NCBI RefSeq assembly: GCF_030462585.1
Contig: NZ_JASMRU010000021.1
Coordinates: 1 to 64,000, forward strand
Direction: 5' to 3'
DNA from: Pseudomonas sp. CAN1
GTDB taxonomy: Bacteria; Pseudomonadota; Gammaproteobacteria; Pseudomonadales; Pseudomonadaceae
Length of the DNA: 64,000 nucleotides
The position numbers and the translations under genes are program-made. The notes under the pieces are model-generated. The model was not told the origin of the DNA. It saw only the letters and a list, made by a program, of their open reading frames with translations, and ran no database searches. Of this stretch, positions 45,967 through 55,225 are shown in pieces (the first letter of the stretch is position 1; every line of letters begins with the position of its first letter).

Positions 45967-46341
45967 TCAGGCTTTCGGAAGCAGGGCGGTCTCGATGCAG
46001 TCGAGCAGTTGTTCGGCCTCGAACGGCTTGGGCAGGCAGGCGATGACACCGGGCATGGCTGTGTTGATACGCGGTTTTTCGCCGGGGTAGGCGGTCATGA
46101 AAATCACCGGAAGGTCCAGGCCACGGCTGCGCAGCGCTTCATAGAGCTCCACGCCGCACATGCCCGGCATCTGGATATCGGAGATCAGGCAGCTGGCCAG
46201 TTCCGGGCCATCCGAGTCGAGGAACGCGCGGGCCCCGTCGTAGGTGCGCGCCAGGTAGCCGGTGGCGCGCAGCAGGCCTTCCAGCGCGGTGCGCAGGGAC
46301 TCGTCGTCGTCGACTACTGCAATGACAGCCTTGTTGCGCAT
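45967..46341 (-). CDS. Single-domain response regulator (CheY-like)
   Basis: 124 residues from ATG 46341; ATG 46356 or an upstream TTG are alternatives, all with weak ribosome sites. The whole protein is a receiver domain: acidic pocket VVDDDES (D11-D13), phospho-acceptor D55 in LISDIQMPG, Thr in FMTAYP and Lys in LPKPFEAE. With no output domain it may relay phosphate or compete for a kinase, most simply the large histidine kinase at 49656. It is followed by the MBL/NDH-2 operon on the same strand and preceded by a cluster of dyads. Confidence 0.83.
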   Translation of the reverse strand: MRNKAVIAVVDDDESLRTALEGLLRATGYLARTYDGARAFLDSDGPELASCLISDIQMPGMCGVELYEALRSRGLDLPVIFMTAYPGEKPRINTAMPGVIACLPKPFEAEQLLDCIETALLPKA

Positions 46342-46422
46342 TTGCGTCTTTTGCATCCTCTGCGGCGCTCGTGGCGGCGCCTGCCGTACTTGCAAGATAC
46401 GCCGTCGAACCAGTCGGAGAAG

Positions 46423-46436
46423 TATACCTAGGTATA
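46423..46436. promoter_or_regulatory. Perfect palindrome TATACCTAGGTATA
   Basis: A 14-base perfect palindrome about 80 bases upstream of the response-regulator start. It is the strongest copy of a dyad seen several times in this island. Confidence 0.6.
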
Positions 46437-46444
46437 GTCGGGCA

Positions 46445-46456
46445 ACACCTGGGTAT
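46445..46456. promoter_or_regulatory. Second ATACCTAGGTAT-like box
   Basis: ACACCTGGGTAT matches ATACCTAGGTAT in 10 of 12 positions. Its centre is 21 bases from that of the perfect palindrome, two helical turns, as expected for cooperative dimers on one DNA face. Confidence 0.55.
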
Positions 46457-46516
46457 GGATATTCCGGCTGGCAGTCTGAGGTGAGTGATATTCGCGGCAG
46501 GAAGTTGAGCGGAACA

Positions 46517-46528
46517 ATACCCAGGTAT
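46517..46528. promoter_or_regulatory. Third ATACCTAGGTAT-like box, facing the LysR gene
   Basis: ATACCCAGGTAT matches ATACCTAGGTAT in 11 of 12 positions, about 156 bases before the LysR start. A weaker relative, GCACCCATGTAC, is centred 42 bases further on. Confidence 0.5.
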
Positions 46529-46683
46529 TAGTTCGGATAACCAACGGGTGGCGATATTGCACCCATGTACAACTGACGCAGTGATTACGCCTGAATAATC
46601 TGAAACTACATCGCAAGCCTGGAGACGTGAACGGGCCTAGCGAAAGGCAGTTCGGATGCAACTTTCACCAGGCGGGCGAAACC

Positions 46684-47619
46684 ATGAACAGAAATGACCT
46701 GCGACATGCCGACATCAACTTGCTTGTTGTTTTCGAAACCATGATGCGCGAGCGCAACGTGACCCGGGCAGGCGAACGCCTGTTCCTCTGCCAGACCACC
46801 GTCAGCAGCGCGCTTAACCGTTTGCGGACGATGTTCGACGACCCGCTGTTCATCCGCAGCGGGCGGGCGATGGAGCCCACCGCGCGGGCCGAGGAAATCC
46901 ACGTGCGCCTGGGGCCAGCCCTGGAAGGCATCGCCCTGGCGCTGAGCTGCGCAAGGGAGTTCGACCCGCGCACCAGCGAGGAGACCTTCCACGTTGGGCT
47001 GTGCGACGAAGTCGAGTACGCGCTGCTGCCTCGGTTGATGCAGCAGCTGCGTGCCGAGGCGCCGAACATCACGCTCGTCGTACGGCGGATCGATGCGCTG
47101 CAACTGCCGCAGCTGCTGGTTGCCGGGGATATCTCCCTGGGCATCGGCCACGCGCAGGAGCTGCCGGCCAGCGCCCACTGCCGCAGCCTGCGCCCGGTGC
47201 AGCCGATGCTGCTGCGCGCCGATTCGGCGGCGGCGCCGGTGAGCCTCGACGAATTCTGCCGGCGGCCCCATGTGGCGGTGTCCGCCCTGGGCAAGGTGAC
47301 CGACGACGTCGACCGCGCCCTGGCGCGCCATGACCGGCAGCGCCGGGTGGTGCTGGCGGTGCCGCAGTTCAGCGCCTTGCCGGCGCTGCTGGCCGGCAGC
47401 GACATGCTCGCCATCGTGCCCGACTACGTGGCCCAGGCGATGGCGCGGGTGGAAGGCCTGCGTGCCGAATACGCACCGCTGCCGCTGTCCAGCCCGGACC
47501 TGTCCCTGGCCTGGCGCGGCACCAGCCATGCCGACCCGCGCGAGCGCTGGCTGCGCACGTTCTTTGCCCGCCACCTGGAGCAGCAGCCGGAGCGTACGCT
47601 GGCGCTGGCCGTGGCCTGA
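46684..47619 (+). CDS. LysR-family transcriptional regulator
   Basis: 311 residues from ATG 46684, giving the standard LRHADINLLVVFETMMRERN start of the NodD/SyrM-like branch; an ATG-less extension to 46627 is rejected. The helix-turn-helix (AGERLFLCQTTVSSALNRLR) and DPLFIRSGRAMEPT wing are clear. The effector domain follows. It is divergent from the single-domain response regulator, with the dyad cluster between them, so its own transcription may be under the two-component system. It converges on the GlxA-type gene. Confidence 0.86.
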   Translation: MNRNDLRHADINLLVVFETMMRERNVTRAGERLFLCQTTVSSALNRLRTMFDDPLFIRSGRAMEPTARAEEIHVRLGPALEGIALALSCAREFDPRTSEETFHVGLCDEVEYALLPRLMQQLRAEAPNITLVVRRIDALQLPQLLVAGDISLGIGHAQELPASAHCRSLRPVQPMLLRADSAAAPVSLDEFCRRPHVAVSALGKVTDDVDRALARHDRQRRVVLAVPQFSALPALLAGSDMLAIVPDYVAQAMARVEGLRAEYAPLPLSSPDLSLAWRGTSHADPRERWLRTFFARHLEQQPERTLALAVA

Positions 47620-47630
47620 GCGGAGCAGAC

Positions 47631-48644
47631 TCAGCGGCTGAAGCGGCTGCGGTAGTCGCGCGGGGAGATCGACAGGTGGCGCTGGAAGGTGCTGCGCAGC
47701 CTTTCCTCGTCGGCGAAGCCGCAGGCGCGGGCGATCTGCTCGATGTTGCGCGAGGAGTTTTCCAGCAGGCGTTTCGCCGCTTCCAGGCGGAACAGTTCGA
47801 TGGCCTTGGCCGGCGTGCGTCCGGTGCGTTCCTTGTACACGCGGGAGAAGTTGCGCAGGCTCATCCTGGCCTGTTCGGCCAGGCGCTCCACGGTCAGGTC
47901 CGCGTCGCCCAGGTTCTCCGCCAGCCACAGGTGCAGCTCGTCGAAGGCCGGGCTGTCCTGGGTCTGCAGCTGCAGCAGGGTGCTGTACTGCGCCTGCCCG
48001 CCGGGGCGCTTGAGGTAGACCACCAGTTCGCGCGCCGCCTGCATGCTGACCTCGCGGCCGCAGTCGGCTTCCACCAGCGCTAGCGCGAGATCGATGCCGG
48101 CGGTGACCCCCGCCGAAGTCCACACCGCACCCTGCTGGATGAAGATCGCGTCGGCGTCCACCTCCAGGGCCGGGAAGCGCTGTTGCAGGGTGTCGCACAG
48201 GGCCCAGTGGGTCGCGGCACGGCAACCGTCGAGCAGCCCGGCCTTGGCCAGCAGGAAGGCGCCGCTGCACACCGAGGCCACCCGGCGCACCTTGGGCGCC
48301 GCATGGTTCAGCCAGGTCGCCAGCTCGCCGTGGCTGTCGAGGGTTTCGCCGATGTCCGGGGCGCCGGGCACGACCAGGGTGTCGACTGCGACGAGGTCCA
48401 GTTCATCCAGCACGCTGGTGTCCACCGACAGTCCCTCCACGGTGCTCACCAGCCCGCCGCGCAGGCTCGCCGTCAGCAGCCGGTAGCCGGGCAGGCCGCG
48501 CTGGGCCAGGGCCTTGCTGGCGGCCCAGAACACGGTCTGGGCGCCGCTCAGGTCGAGCAGGCCCATCTGCGGGTAGGCGACGAAGACGACGCTGATCGGT
48601 GTCGTCGCGGGGAGTGGGTAAGGGGGAGCCAAGGCGCTTGCCAT
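47631..48644 (-). CDS. GlxA-type AraC regulator with DJ-1/PfpI domain
   Basis: 337 residues. The N-terminal DJ-1/PfpI (class I amidotransferase-like) domain has the nucleophile-elbow cysteine in ASVCSGAFLLAKAGLLDG. The C-terminal AraC domain has both helix-turn-helix motifs (LTVERLAEQARMSLRNFSRV and IEQIARACGFADEERLRSTF). GlxA-like regulators respond to small metabolites such as amines or quaternary ammonium compounds. It is divergent from the FixJ-type response regulator across 277 bases in which I found no convincing dyad. Target unknown. Confidence 0.87.
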   Translation of the reverse strand: MASALAPPYPLPATTPISVVFVAYPQMGLLDLSGAQTVFWAASKALAQRGLPGYRLLTASLRGGLVSTVEGLSVDTSVLDELDLVAVDTLVVPGAPDIGETLDSHGELATWLNHAAPKVRRVASVCSGAFLLAKAGLLDGCRAATHWALCDTLQQRFPALEVDADAIFIQQGAVWTSAGVTAGIDLALALVEADCGREVSMQAARELVVYLKRPGGQAQYSTLLQLQTQDSPAFDELHLWLAENLGDADLTVERLAEQARMSLRNFSRVYKERTGRTPAKAIELFRLEAAKRLLENSSRNIEQIARACGFADEERLRSTFQRHLSISPRDYRSRFSR

Positions 48645-48921
48645 CGGGGTTCTGCCTGTTCGGGTGGCCGGTCGAAAGTGGGCCGCAGGTGTGGCCGATA
48701 TTCAGGGGTTTCTGGCCTGGCGGCGCTTCGCTGCGCCAGGCTAGCCTTGCTCGCAGCAGTGTCATGGCGCGCATTATGGCCAAAATCCCGAAGGCACTGG
48801 TCCGGCCCCCATGATCCCGGCCCCCCATGACTACTGGGCTGGCGCTTTGCCGCGGGCCCCATCATGGACTAGATTTTTTGACCTGCACACCGCGAGTGTG
48901 GCGGTCCCCCCAGGAGGCAAG

Positions 48922-49584
48922 ATGAGCTCGTCGGCGCATAGCAATCAGCCGCAAGGCCCGAAGGAACCGGTGGTCTATGTGGTCGATGACGACGAGTCCA
49001 TGCGCCTCGCCCTCGACGGCCTGTTGCGCTCCATCGGCCTGCAGGTGCAGACCTTCGATTCCACCCAGGCTTTTCTGTCCTTTGCCCGACGAGAGGTGCC
49101 TAGCTGCCTGGTGCTCGACGTGCGCCTGCGCGGCGAGAGCGGTCTGGCCTTCCAGGAGCAGATGGAGAAGAGCGGGGTGCGCATGCCCATCGTGTTCATG
49201 ACCGGCCACGGCGATATCGCCATGACGGTCAAGGCCATGAAGGCCGGCGCCGTGGACTTCCTCGCCAAGCCCTTCCGCGACCAGGACATGCTCGACGCAG
49301 TGGCCAGCGCCCTGGCCCGCGATGGTGAACGGTTGCAGGCCGAGCATTCCGGCGCGGCGCTGCGCCAGGCCTTCGAGGCGCTGACCGCACGTGAACGCGA
49401 AGTGCTGCGCTTCGTCGTGGCGGGCTTGATGAACAAGCAGATTGCCGCCGAGCTCAACCTCAGCGAAGTGACCGTGAAGGTGCACCGTGGCCAGGTGATG
49501 AAGAAGCTGGCTGCGCGCTCGGTCGCCGATCTGGTGCGCATGGCCGAGGCCCTGGGCGTCGAGCCGTTGCAGCGGACGACCTGA
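48922..49584 (+). CDS. FixJ-family two-component response regulator
   Basis: 220 residues from ATG 48922, with AGGAGG upstream; the longer frame from 48811 has no site. The receiver domain has VVDDDES, phospho-acceptor D66 (CLVLDVRLRGESG), Thr in FMTGHGD and Lys in LAKPF. The LuxR-type helix-turn-helix (LTAREREVLRFVVAGLMNKQ, VTVKVHRGQVMKKL) is at about 155-215. It lies 71 bases before the giant histidine kinase and is its probable partner. It is the best candidate for binding the ATACCTAGGTAT-like dyads. Confidence 0.88.
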   Translation: MSSSAHSNQPQGPKEPVVYVVDDDESMRLALDGLLRSIGLQVQTFDSTQAFLSFARREVPSCLVLDVRLRGESGLAFQEQMEKSGVRMPIVFMTGHGDIAMTVKAMKAGAVDFLAKPFRDQDMLDAVASALARDGERLQAEHSGAALRQAFEALTAREREVLRFVVAGLMNKQIAAELNLSEVTVKVHRGQVMKKLAARSVADLVRMAEALGVEPLQRTT

Positions 49585-49655
49585 GGGCCGTTTGCAAGAC
49601 AGTCGCTGGCCACCACTCGGGGGCAGCAGAAACCCCTTCAGAGGTTGCCGAGCCG

Positions 49656-52600
49656 ATGGCCAGCAAACAGAAGATCCTGTGGGACGACGGCGAGCGGGTG
49701 TTCTGCCGCTCCCGCCCATCCGGCGGCGGTGACGACGGCGCCAGCGTGTTGCTGGTGCGCCCGGCCGCCGAGCATCCGTTGCCCGCCACGCTGGAGCGGC
49801 TGGCCCACGAATTCAGTCTGCGCGACGAACTGCACAGCGCCTGGGCGCTGCGCCCGCAGGCGCTGCACCGCGAGGGCGGCAAGACCCGCCTGCTGCTCGA
49901 TGACCCCGGCGGCGAGCCGTTGTCCCGCCTGCTGCGCCAGCCGCTGGAAACCGCAACCTGCCTGCGCCTGGGCGTGGACATCGCCGTGGCGCTGCGCCAC
50001 CTGCACCAGCGCGGCCTGGTACACAAGGACCTCAAGCCCAACCACATCCAGGTCAACTGCAGCGACGGCCAGGCGCGCCTGACCGGCTTCGGCCTGGCCT
50101 CGCGGTTGCCGCGCGAACGCCAGGCGCCCGAACCGCCGGAGACCATCGCCGGCACCCTGGCCTACATGGCGCCGGAACAGACCGGGCGGATGAACCGCTC
50201 CATCGACTCGCGCAGCGACCTCTATGCGTTCGGCGTGGTGCTCTACCAGATGCTCACCGGCACGCTGCCATTCACCGCCAGCGACCCGATGGAATGGGTG
50301 CACTGCCACATCGCGCGCAAGCCGCTGCCGCCCGGCGAACGGGTCGCCGGCGTGCCGCCGATGCTCTCGCAGATCGTCCTCAAGCTGCTCGCCAAGACCG
50401 CCGAGGAGCGCTACCAGAGCGCCGCCGGCGTCGAGCACGACCTGCGCCGCTGCCTGGACGACTGGCAGAGGGCAGGGCACATCGAACCTTTCAGCCTGGA
50501 CGAGCAGGGCACGCCCGACCGCCTGCTGGTCCCCGAGAAACTCTACGGCCGCGAGCGTGAGGTGGAGGTGCTGGTCGAGGCCTTCGCGCGCATCGTCGCC
50601 AGCAGCAAGCCCGAGCTGGTGCTGGTGTCGGGCTATTCGGGGATCGGCAAGTCCTCGGTGGTCAACGAGCTGCACAAGGTGCTGGTGCCACCGCGTGGGT
50701 TGTTCGCTTCCGGCAAGTTCGACCAGTACAAGCGCGACATTCCCTACTCGACGCTGGTGCAAGCGTTCCAGGGGCTGGTGCGCACGCTGCTGGGCAAGAG
50801 CGGCGAAGTACTGGAGGGCTGGCGCAGCGCACTGCTGGAGGCGCTGCAGCCCAATGCCCGGCTGATCACCGACCTGATTCCCGAGCTGCGCCTGATCATC
50901 GGCGAGCAGCCGCCGGTGCCGGAGCTGGAGCCGCAGCAGGCGCAGCGCCGCTTCCTGCTGGTGTTCCGCCGCTTCATCGGCGTGTTCGCCAGTGCCGATC
51001 ACCCGCTGGCGCTGTTCCTCGACGACCTGCAATGGCTGGATGCGGCGACCCTCGACCTGCTGGAAGACCTGCTCACCCATTCGGAGCTGCGCCACCTGAT
51101 GCTGGTGGGCGCCTACCGCGACAACGAGGTGGATGCCAGCCATGCGCTGACGCGCAAGCTGCAGGCCATCCGCCAGGCCGGCGTGCGCATCGACGAGATC
51201 CGCCTGGCGCCGCTGGCCCGCGCGCATATCGAACAGTTGATCGCCGAGGCCCTGCGCTGCCCGCCGCCGAGCATCGTCGCGCTGGCCCGGCTGGTGCAGG
51301 ACAAGACCGCCGGCAACCCGTTCTTCGTCATCCAGTTCCTCCAGGCGCTGGCCGAGGAGGAACTGCTGACCTACGACCACGAGGCCCGGCGCTGGCGCTG
51401 GGAACCGGAGCGCATCCACGCCAAGGGCTATACCGACAACGTCGTCGACCTCATGCTCGGCAAGCTCGCGCGCCTGCCGCTGGAAACCCGCCAGGCCCTG
51501 CAGCAGCTCGCCTGCCTGGGCAACGTGGCGCAGATCGATACCCTGGCGACCGTGCTCGACCTGCCGCCGGCGAGGGTCCACTCGATTCTCTGGCCGGCGG
51601 TGCGCCAGGAACTGGTGGAGCGCCTGGAGGGCGCCTGCGCTTTCGCCCACGACCGTATCCACGAGGCGGCCTATTCGCTGATCGCCGAAACCGCTCGTGC
51701 CGAGGCGCACCTGCGCATCGGTCGCCTGCTGGCCGAGCAGACGCCGGCAGAGCGGCGCGAAGAGGCGATCTTCGAGATCGTCGGCCAGCTCAACCGCGGC
51801 GCCCGGCTGATCGAGACCCGCGCCGAGCGGGAACAGCTGGCCGAGTACAACCTGCTGGCCGGTCAGCGCGCCAAGGCGTCCAGTGCCTACAGCTCGGCGC
51901 TGGCCTATCTGCGCGCCGGGATGGAGCTGCTCGACGGCGATTGCTGGGAGCGTCGCCACGACCTGTGCTTCGCCCTGGAACTCGACCGCGCCGAGTGCGA
52001 ATTCCTCACCGGCCAGCTGGTGCAGGCCGACGCGCGCCTGACCGCGCTGACGCCGCGCGCGGCCACTACGGTCGAGCAGGCGGCGGTGGCCTGCCTGCAG
52101 ATGGACGTGTGCCTGTTGCAGGACCGCAGCGACCGGGCCGTCGCCGTGTGCCTGGCGTACCTGCAGGCGGTCGGTATCCAGTGGTCGGCGCACCCCGGAG
52201 ATGAGCAGGTGCGCGAGGAATACCAGCAGATCTGGGCGCAGCTGGGCGAGCGCAGCATCGAGCAGCTGATCGACCTGCCGCTGATGGAGGATGCCGCTTC
52301 CCTGGCGACCCTCGATGCTCTCGGTAAGCTGTTCGCCCCGGCCCTGCAGAGCGACGCCAACCTCGCCAGCCTGACCATCTGCAAGGCGGTCAGCCTGAGC
52401 CTGGAGTGGGGCAACTGTGACGCCTCGTGCATGCTCTATGCGAACGTGGGAAGGATCGCCGGTCGCCGCTTTGGTGACTACGAAGCCGGCTATCGCTTCG
52501 GCCGCCTGGGCTGCGACCTGGTCGACCGGCGCGGGCTGAATCGCCATGAAGCGCGCACCTACCTGTGCTTCTCGATGTTCGTCGCGCGCTGGATGCGCCC

Positions 52601-55157
52601 GGTGCGCGAGTGCCGGGAATTGCTGCGCCGGGCCTTCGTCGCGGCCAACCGCGTCGGCGACCTGGCCTATGCCGCCTATGCCGGCAACGGCCACATCGCC
52701 GATGTGCTGTTCCTCGGCGAGCCGCTGGCGCAGGTGCACGAGGAGGCCGAGCAGGGCCTGGCCTATGCGCAGAAGGTGCGCTTCGGCCTGGTGGTGGATT
52801 TCATCAGCACGCAGCTGGCGCTGATCCGCACGCTGCGCGGGCAGACCCCGACCTTCGGCTGTTTCGACGATGAGCTGTTCGACGAGGCGCGCTTCGAAGC
52901 GCACCTGGACAGCACGCCGGGCCTGGCACTGGCGGCGGCCAAGTACTGGATACGCAAGCTGCAGGCGCGCTGCATGGTCGGCGATTACGCTGCGGCCCTG
53001 CGCTGCGTGGCGCGGGCGAAGGCGCTGCTGTGGGTGGTGGAGACCTTTACCGAAGAGTCCGAATATCACTTCCACGCTGCGCTGACCCTGGCCGCCACTG
53101 TCGATTCCGTGGCGGCCGATGAACAGCCTGAGCGCCTGCGGGAGCTGGCCGTGCATCACGCGCAGCTGCAGGAGTGGGCGCAGCAGTGCGCGGAATCCTT
53201 CGCCTGCCGGGTGGCTCTGGTGGGGGCGGAAATCGCCCGGATCGAAGGGCGGCTGGTCGACGCGGAACTGCTTTACGAAGAGGCCATCCGCCAGGCGCAG
53301 GACAACGGCTTCGTGCAGGTCGAGGCGCTGGCCAACGAGCTGGCGGGGCGTTTCTATGGCGCGCGCGGCCTGGCCAAAATCGCCCGCGTCTACCTGCAGG
53401 ACGCGCGTTACGGCTACCTGCGTTGGGGCGCCGACGGCAAGGTGCGGCAGCTTGAGGGGCGGCATCGCTACCTGCGCAACGAGGAGCCCGCGCCGGGCCC
53501 TACCGCGACCATCGCCACCCCGGTGGAACACCTGGACCTGGCCACGGTGCTCAAGGTGTCCCAGGCCGCCTCGGGGGAGATCGTCCTGGAGAAGCTGATT
53601 GACATGGTGATGCGCACCGCCATCGAACAGGCCGGTGCGGAGCGCGGCGTGCTGGTCCTTGCCGATGCGGGCGAGCCGCGTATAGCGGCGCAGGCGACTG
53701 TCGGCGACGGCACGATGCTGTTGTGCAACGAGCCGATCAGCGCGGCCGCGCTGGCCGAAACGGTGCTCTACCAGGTGCTGCGCACCGGCGAAAACCTGTG
53801 CCTGGACGACGCCATGGTCGATCCGGCCTTCACCACCGATCCCTATGTCCGCCAGCACGGCGCGCGTTCGATTCTCTGCCTGCCGCTGCTGAACCAGGCC
53901 AAGCTCACCGGCGCGCTGTACCTGGAGAACAACCTCTCGGCCGGCGTGTTCAGCCCGGCGCGGATTGCCGTGCTGCGGCTGCTGGCCTCGCAGGCGGCGA
54001 TCTCGCTGGAGAACGCGCGACTGTACCGCGATGCCGCCGAGCGCGAGGCGAAGATTCGCCGGCTGGTGGACGCCAACATCATCGGCATCATCGTCTGGAG
54101 TGCGGGCGGCGAAATAGCCGAAGCCAACGACGCCTTCCTGCGCATGGTCGGCTACGAGCGCGACGACCTGCTTTCCGGCCGCGTGCGCTGGCACGACATG
54201 ACGCCGCCGGAATCCCTGGCCATGAGTCAGGCGCATCTTGCGACGGCCATTCGGACCGGGCATGCGCAGCCCTTCGAGAAGGAATACATCCGCAAGGACG
54301 GCAGCCGCGTGCCGGTGATCGTCGGCCTGGCGGCCTTCGAGGCCAGCCTGCAGGAAGGGGTGGCCTTCGTGCTCGACCTTACCGAGCGCAAGCAGGCCGA
54401 GGAGCGGGTGCGCGAGGGCGAGCGGCGCTATCGCGAGGTGCAGACGGAACTGGCCCACGCCAACCGCGTGGCGACCATGGGGCAGCTGGCGGCGTCCATC
54501 GCCCACGAGGTAAACCAGCCGATTGCCGCCACCGTGACCAATGCCAACGCCGCCCTGCGCTGGCTGGGTGCGCAGCCGCCGGAGCTGGGCGAAGTCAGCC
54601 AGGTGCTGGGGCGCATCATCAAGGACGCCAACCGTGCCGCCGAGGTGCTGGGGCGCATCCGCCAGCTGATCCGAAAGACCCCGCCACAGCGGCAGCCGGT
54701 GGACGTCAGTGCAGCGCTGCGCGAGATGGTCGAGTTCACTCGTGGTGAGGCGGCCAAGTCCGGCGCCGTGGTACGCGTCGAACTGGCCGACGGCTTGCCG
54801 GAAGTGGAGGGCGATCGCGTCGAACTGCAGCAGGTGATGCTCAACCTGATCGTCAACGCCCTGGAAGCCATGGGCGGCGTGCCTGCCGGTGAGCGTCACC
54901 TGCTGGTCAGCTCCGAGTACGACGAGGGCGGCGTATGGGTGAGGGTGTGCGACAACGGGCCGGGCTTCGCCGAGGGCAATGCCGACCTGCTCTTCGCGCC
55001 GTTCTACACCACCAAGGCCACCGGCATGGGCATGGGGCTGTCGATCTGCCGCTCGATCATCGACAGCCATGGCGGCCGTCTCTGGGCCAGCGCCAACCAG
55101 CCCCGTGGCGCGGTGGTGCAGTTCACTTTGCCGGCGCATCCAGCGACGGACACCTGA
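49656..55157 (+). CDS. Giant protein-kinase-like/AAA ATPase/GAF/PAS/histidine kinase sensor
   Basis: 1833 residues with no signal peptide. Order: kinase-like domain (about 10-280), STAND/AAA-type ATPase (Walker A GYSGIGKS at 326-333, Walker B FLDD at 454-457), a long helical TPR-like sensor region, GAF (about 1295-1455), PAS (about 1465-1575), then HisKA with H1617 (ASIAHEVNQPIAATVTN) and an HATPase domain (NLIVNALEAMGG, DNGPGF, GMGMGLSIC). The Ser/Thr kinase part keeps V-HKDLKPNH (D125, N129) but lacks a clear glycine loop. It has R35 where the ATP-binding Lys is expected and G144-F-G in place of DFG, so it is likely a pseudokinase. It should phosphorylate the FixJ regulator encoded just upstream. 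Confidence 0.88.
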   Translation: MASKQKILWDDGERVFCRSRPSGGGDDGASVLLVRPAAEHPLPATLERLAHEFSLRDELHSAWALRPQALHREGGKTRLLLDDPGGEPLSRLLRQPLETATCLRLGVDIAVALRHLHQRGLVHKDLKPNHIQVNCSDGQARLTGFGLASRLPRERQAPEPPETIAGTLAYMAPEQTGRMNRSIDSRSDLYAFGVVLYQMLTGTLPFTASDPMEWVHCHIARKPLPPGERVAGVPPMLSQIVLKLLAKTAEERYQSAAGVEHDLRRCLDDWQRAGHIEPFSLDEQGTPDRLLVPEKLYGREREVEVLVEAFARIVASSKPELVLVSGYSGIGKSSVVNELHKVLVPPRGLFASGKFDQYKRDIPYSTLVQAFQGLVRTLLGKSGEVLEGWRSALLEALQPNARLITDLIPELRLIIGEQPPVPELEPQQAQRRFLLVFRRFIGVFASADHPLALFLDDLQWLDAATLDLLEDLLTHSELRHLMLVGAYRDNEVDASHALTRKLQAIRQAGVRIDEIRLAPLARAHIEQLIAEALRCPPPSIVALARLVQDKTAGNPFFVIQFLQALAEEELLTYDHEARRWRWEPERIHAKGYTDNVVDLMLGKLARLPLETRQALQQLACLGNVAQIDTLATVLDLPPARVHSILWPAVRQELVERLEGACAFAHDRIHEAAYSLIAETARAEAHLRIGRLLAEQTPAERREEAIFEIVGQLNRGARLIETRAEREQLAEYNLLAGQRAKASSAYSSALAYLRAGMELLDGDCWERRHDLCFALELDRAECEFLTGQLVQADARLTALTPRAATTVEQAAVACLQMDVCLLQDRSDRAVAVCLAYLQAVGIQWSAHPGDEQVREEYQQIWAQLGERSIEQLIDLPLMEDAASLATLDALGKLFAPALQSDANLASLTICKAVSLSLEWGNCDASCMLYANVGRIAGRRFGDYEAGYRFGRLGCDLVDRRGLNRHEARTYLCFSMFVARWMRPVRECRELLRRAFVAANRVGDLAYAAYAGNGHIADVLFLGEPLAQVHEEAEQGLAYAQKVRFGLVVDFISTQLALIRTLRGQTPTFGCFDDELFDEARFEAHLDSTPGLALAAAKYWIRKLQARCMVGDYAAALRCVARAKALLWVVETFTEESEYHFHAALTLAATVDSVAADEQPERLRELAVHHAQLQEWAQQCAESFACRVALVGAEIARIEGRLVDAELLYEEAIRQAQDNGFVQVEALANELAGRFYGARGLAKIARVYLQDARYGYLRWGADGKVRQLEGRHRYLRNEEPAPGPTATIATPVEHLDLATVLKVSQAASGEIVLEKLIDMVMRTAIEQAGAERGVLVLADAGEPRIAAQATVGDGTMLLCNEPISAAALAETVLYQVLRTGENLCLDDAMVDPAFTTDPYVRQHGARSILCLPLLNQAKLTGALYLENNLSAGVFSPARIAVLRLLASQAAISLENARLYRDAAEREAKIRRLVDANIIGIIVWSAGGEIAEANDAFLRMVGYERDDLLSGRVRWHDMTPPESLAMSQAHLATAIRTGHAQPFEKEYIRKDGSRVPVIVGLAAFEASLQEGVAFVLDLTERKQAEERVREGERRYREVQTELAHANRVATMGQLAASIAHEVNQPIAATVTNANAALRWLGAQPPELGEVSQVLGRIIKDANRAAEVLGRIRQLIRKTPPQRQPVDVSAALREMVEFTRGEAAKSGAVVRVELADGLPEVEGDRVELQQVMLNLIVNALEAMGGVPAGERHLLVSSEYDEGGVWVRVCDNGPGFAEGNADLLFAPFYTTKATGMGMGLSICRSIIDSHGGRLWASANQPRGAVVQFTLPAHPATDT

Positions 55158-55167
55158 AGAAGCGAAA

Positions 55168-55199
55168 GGGGCTTGACCTTGACACTAGCGTCAAGCCCC
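55168..55199. promoter_or_regulatory. MerR-type promoter/operator
   Basis: CTTGAC-ACTAGC-GTCAAG (55178-55195) lies within a wider GGGGCTTGAC...GTCAAGCCCC dyad, just upstream of the MerR gene. TTGACC and TTGACA can both act as -35 elements over the dyad, as in MerR/SoxR-type promoters. It probably drives the MerR-SDR operon. Confidence 0.75.
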
Positions 55200-55225
55200 C
55201 AGAGTGCTCCCCATCGGAGGTCGAT

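Noticed and set aside
46606-48270. 554-residue minus-strand frame across the LysR and GlxA-type genes
   Set aside because: It overlaps two well-supported genes and has no coherent domain.
49638-55139. An open frame nearly as long as the giant kinase on its opposite strand
   Set aside because: It mirrors the kinase gene codon pattern in a GC-rich genome, has no domain-like motifs, and the sense frame carries clear kinase, GAF, PAS and histidine kinase motifs.
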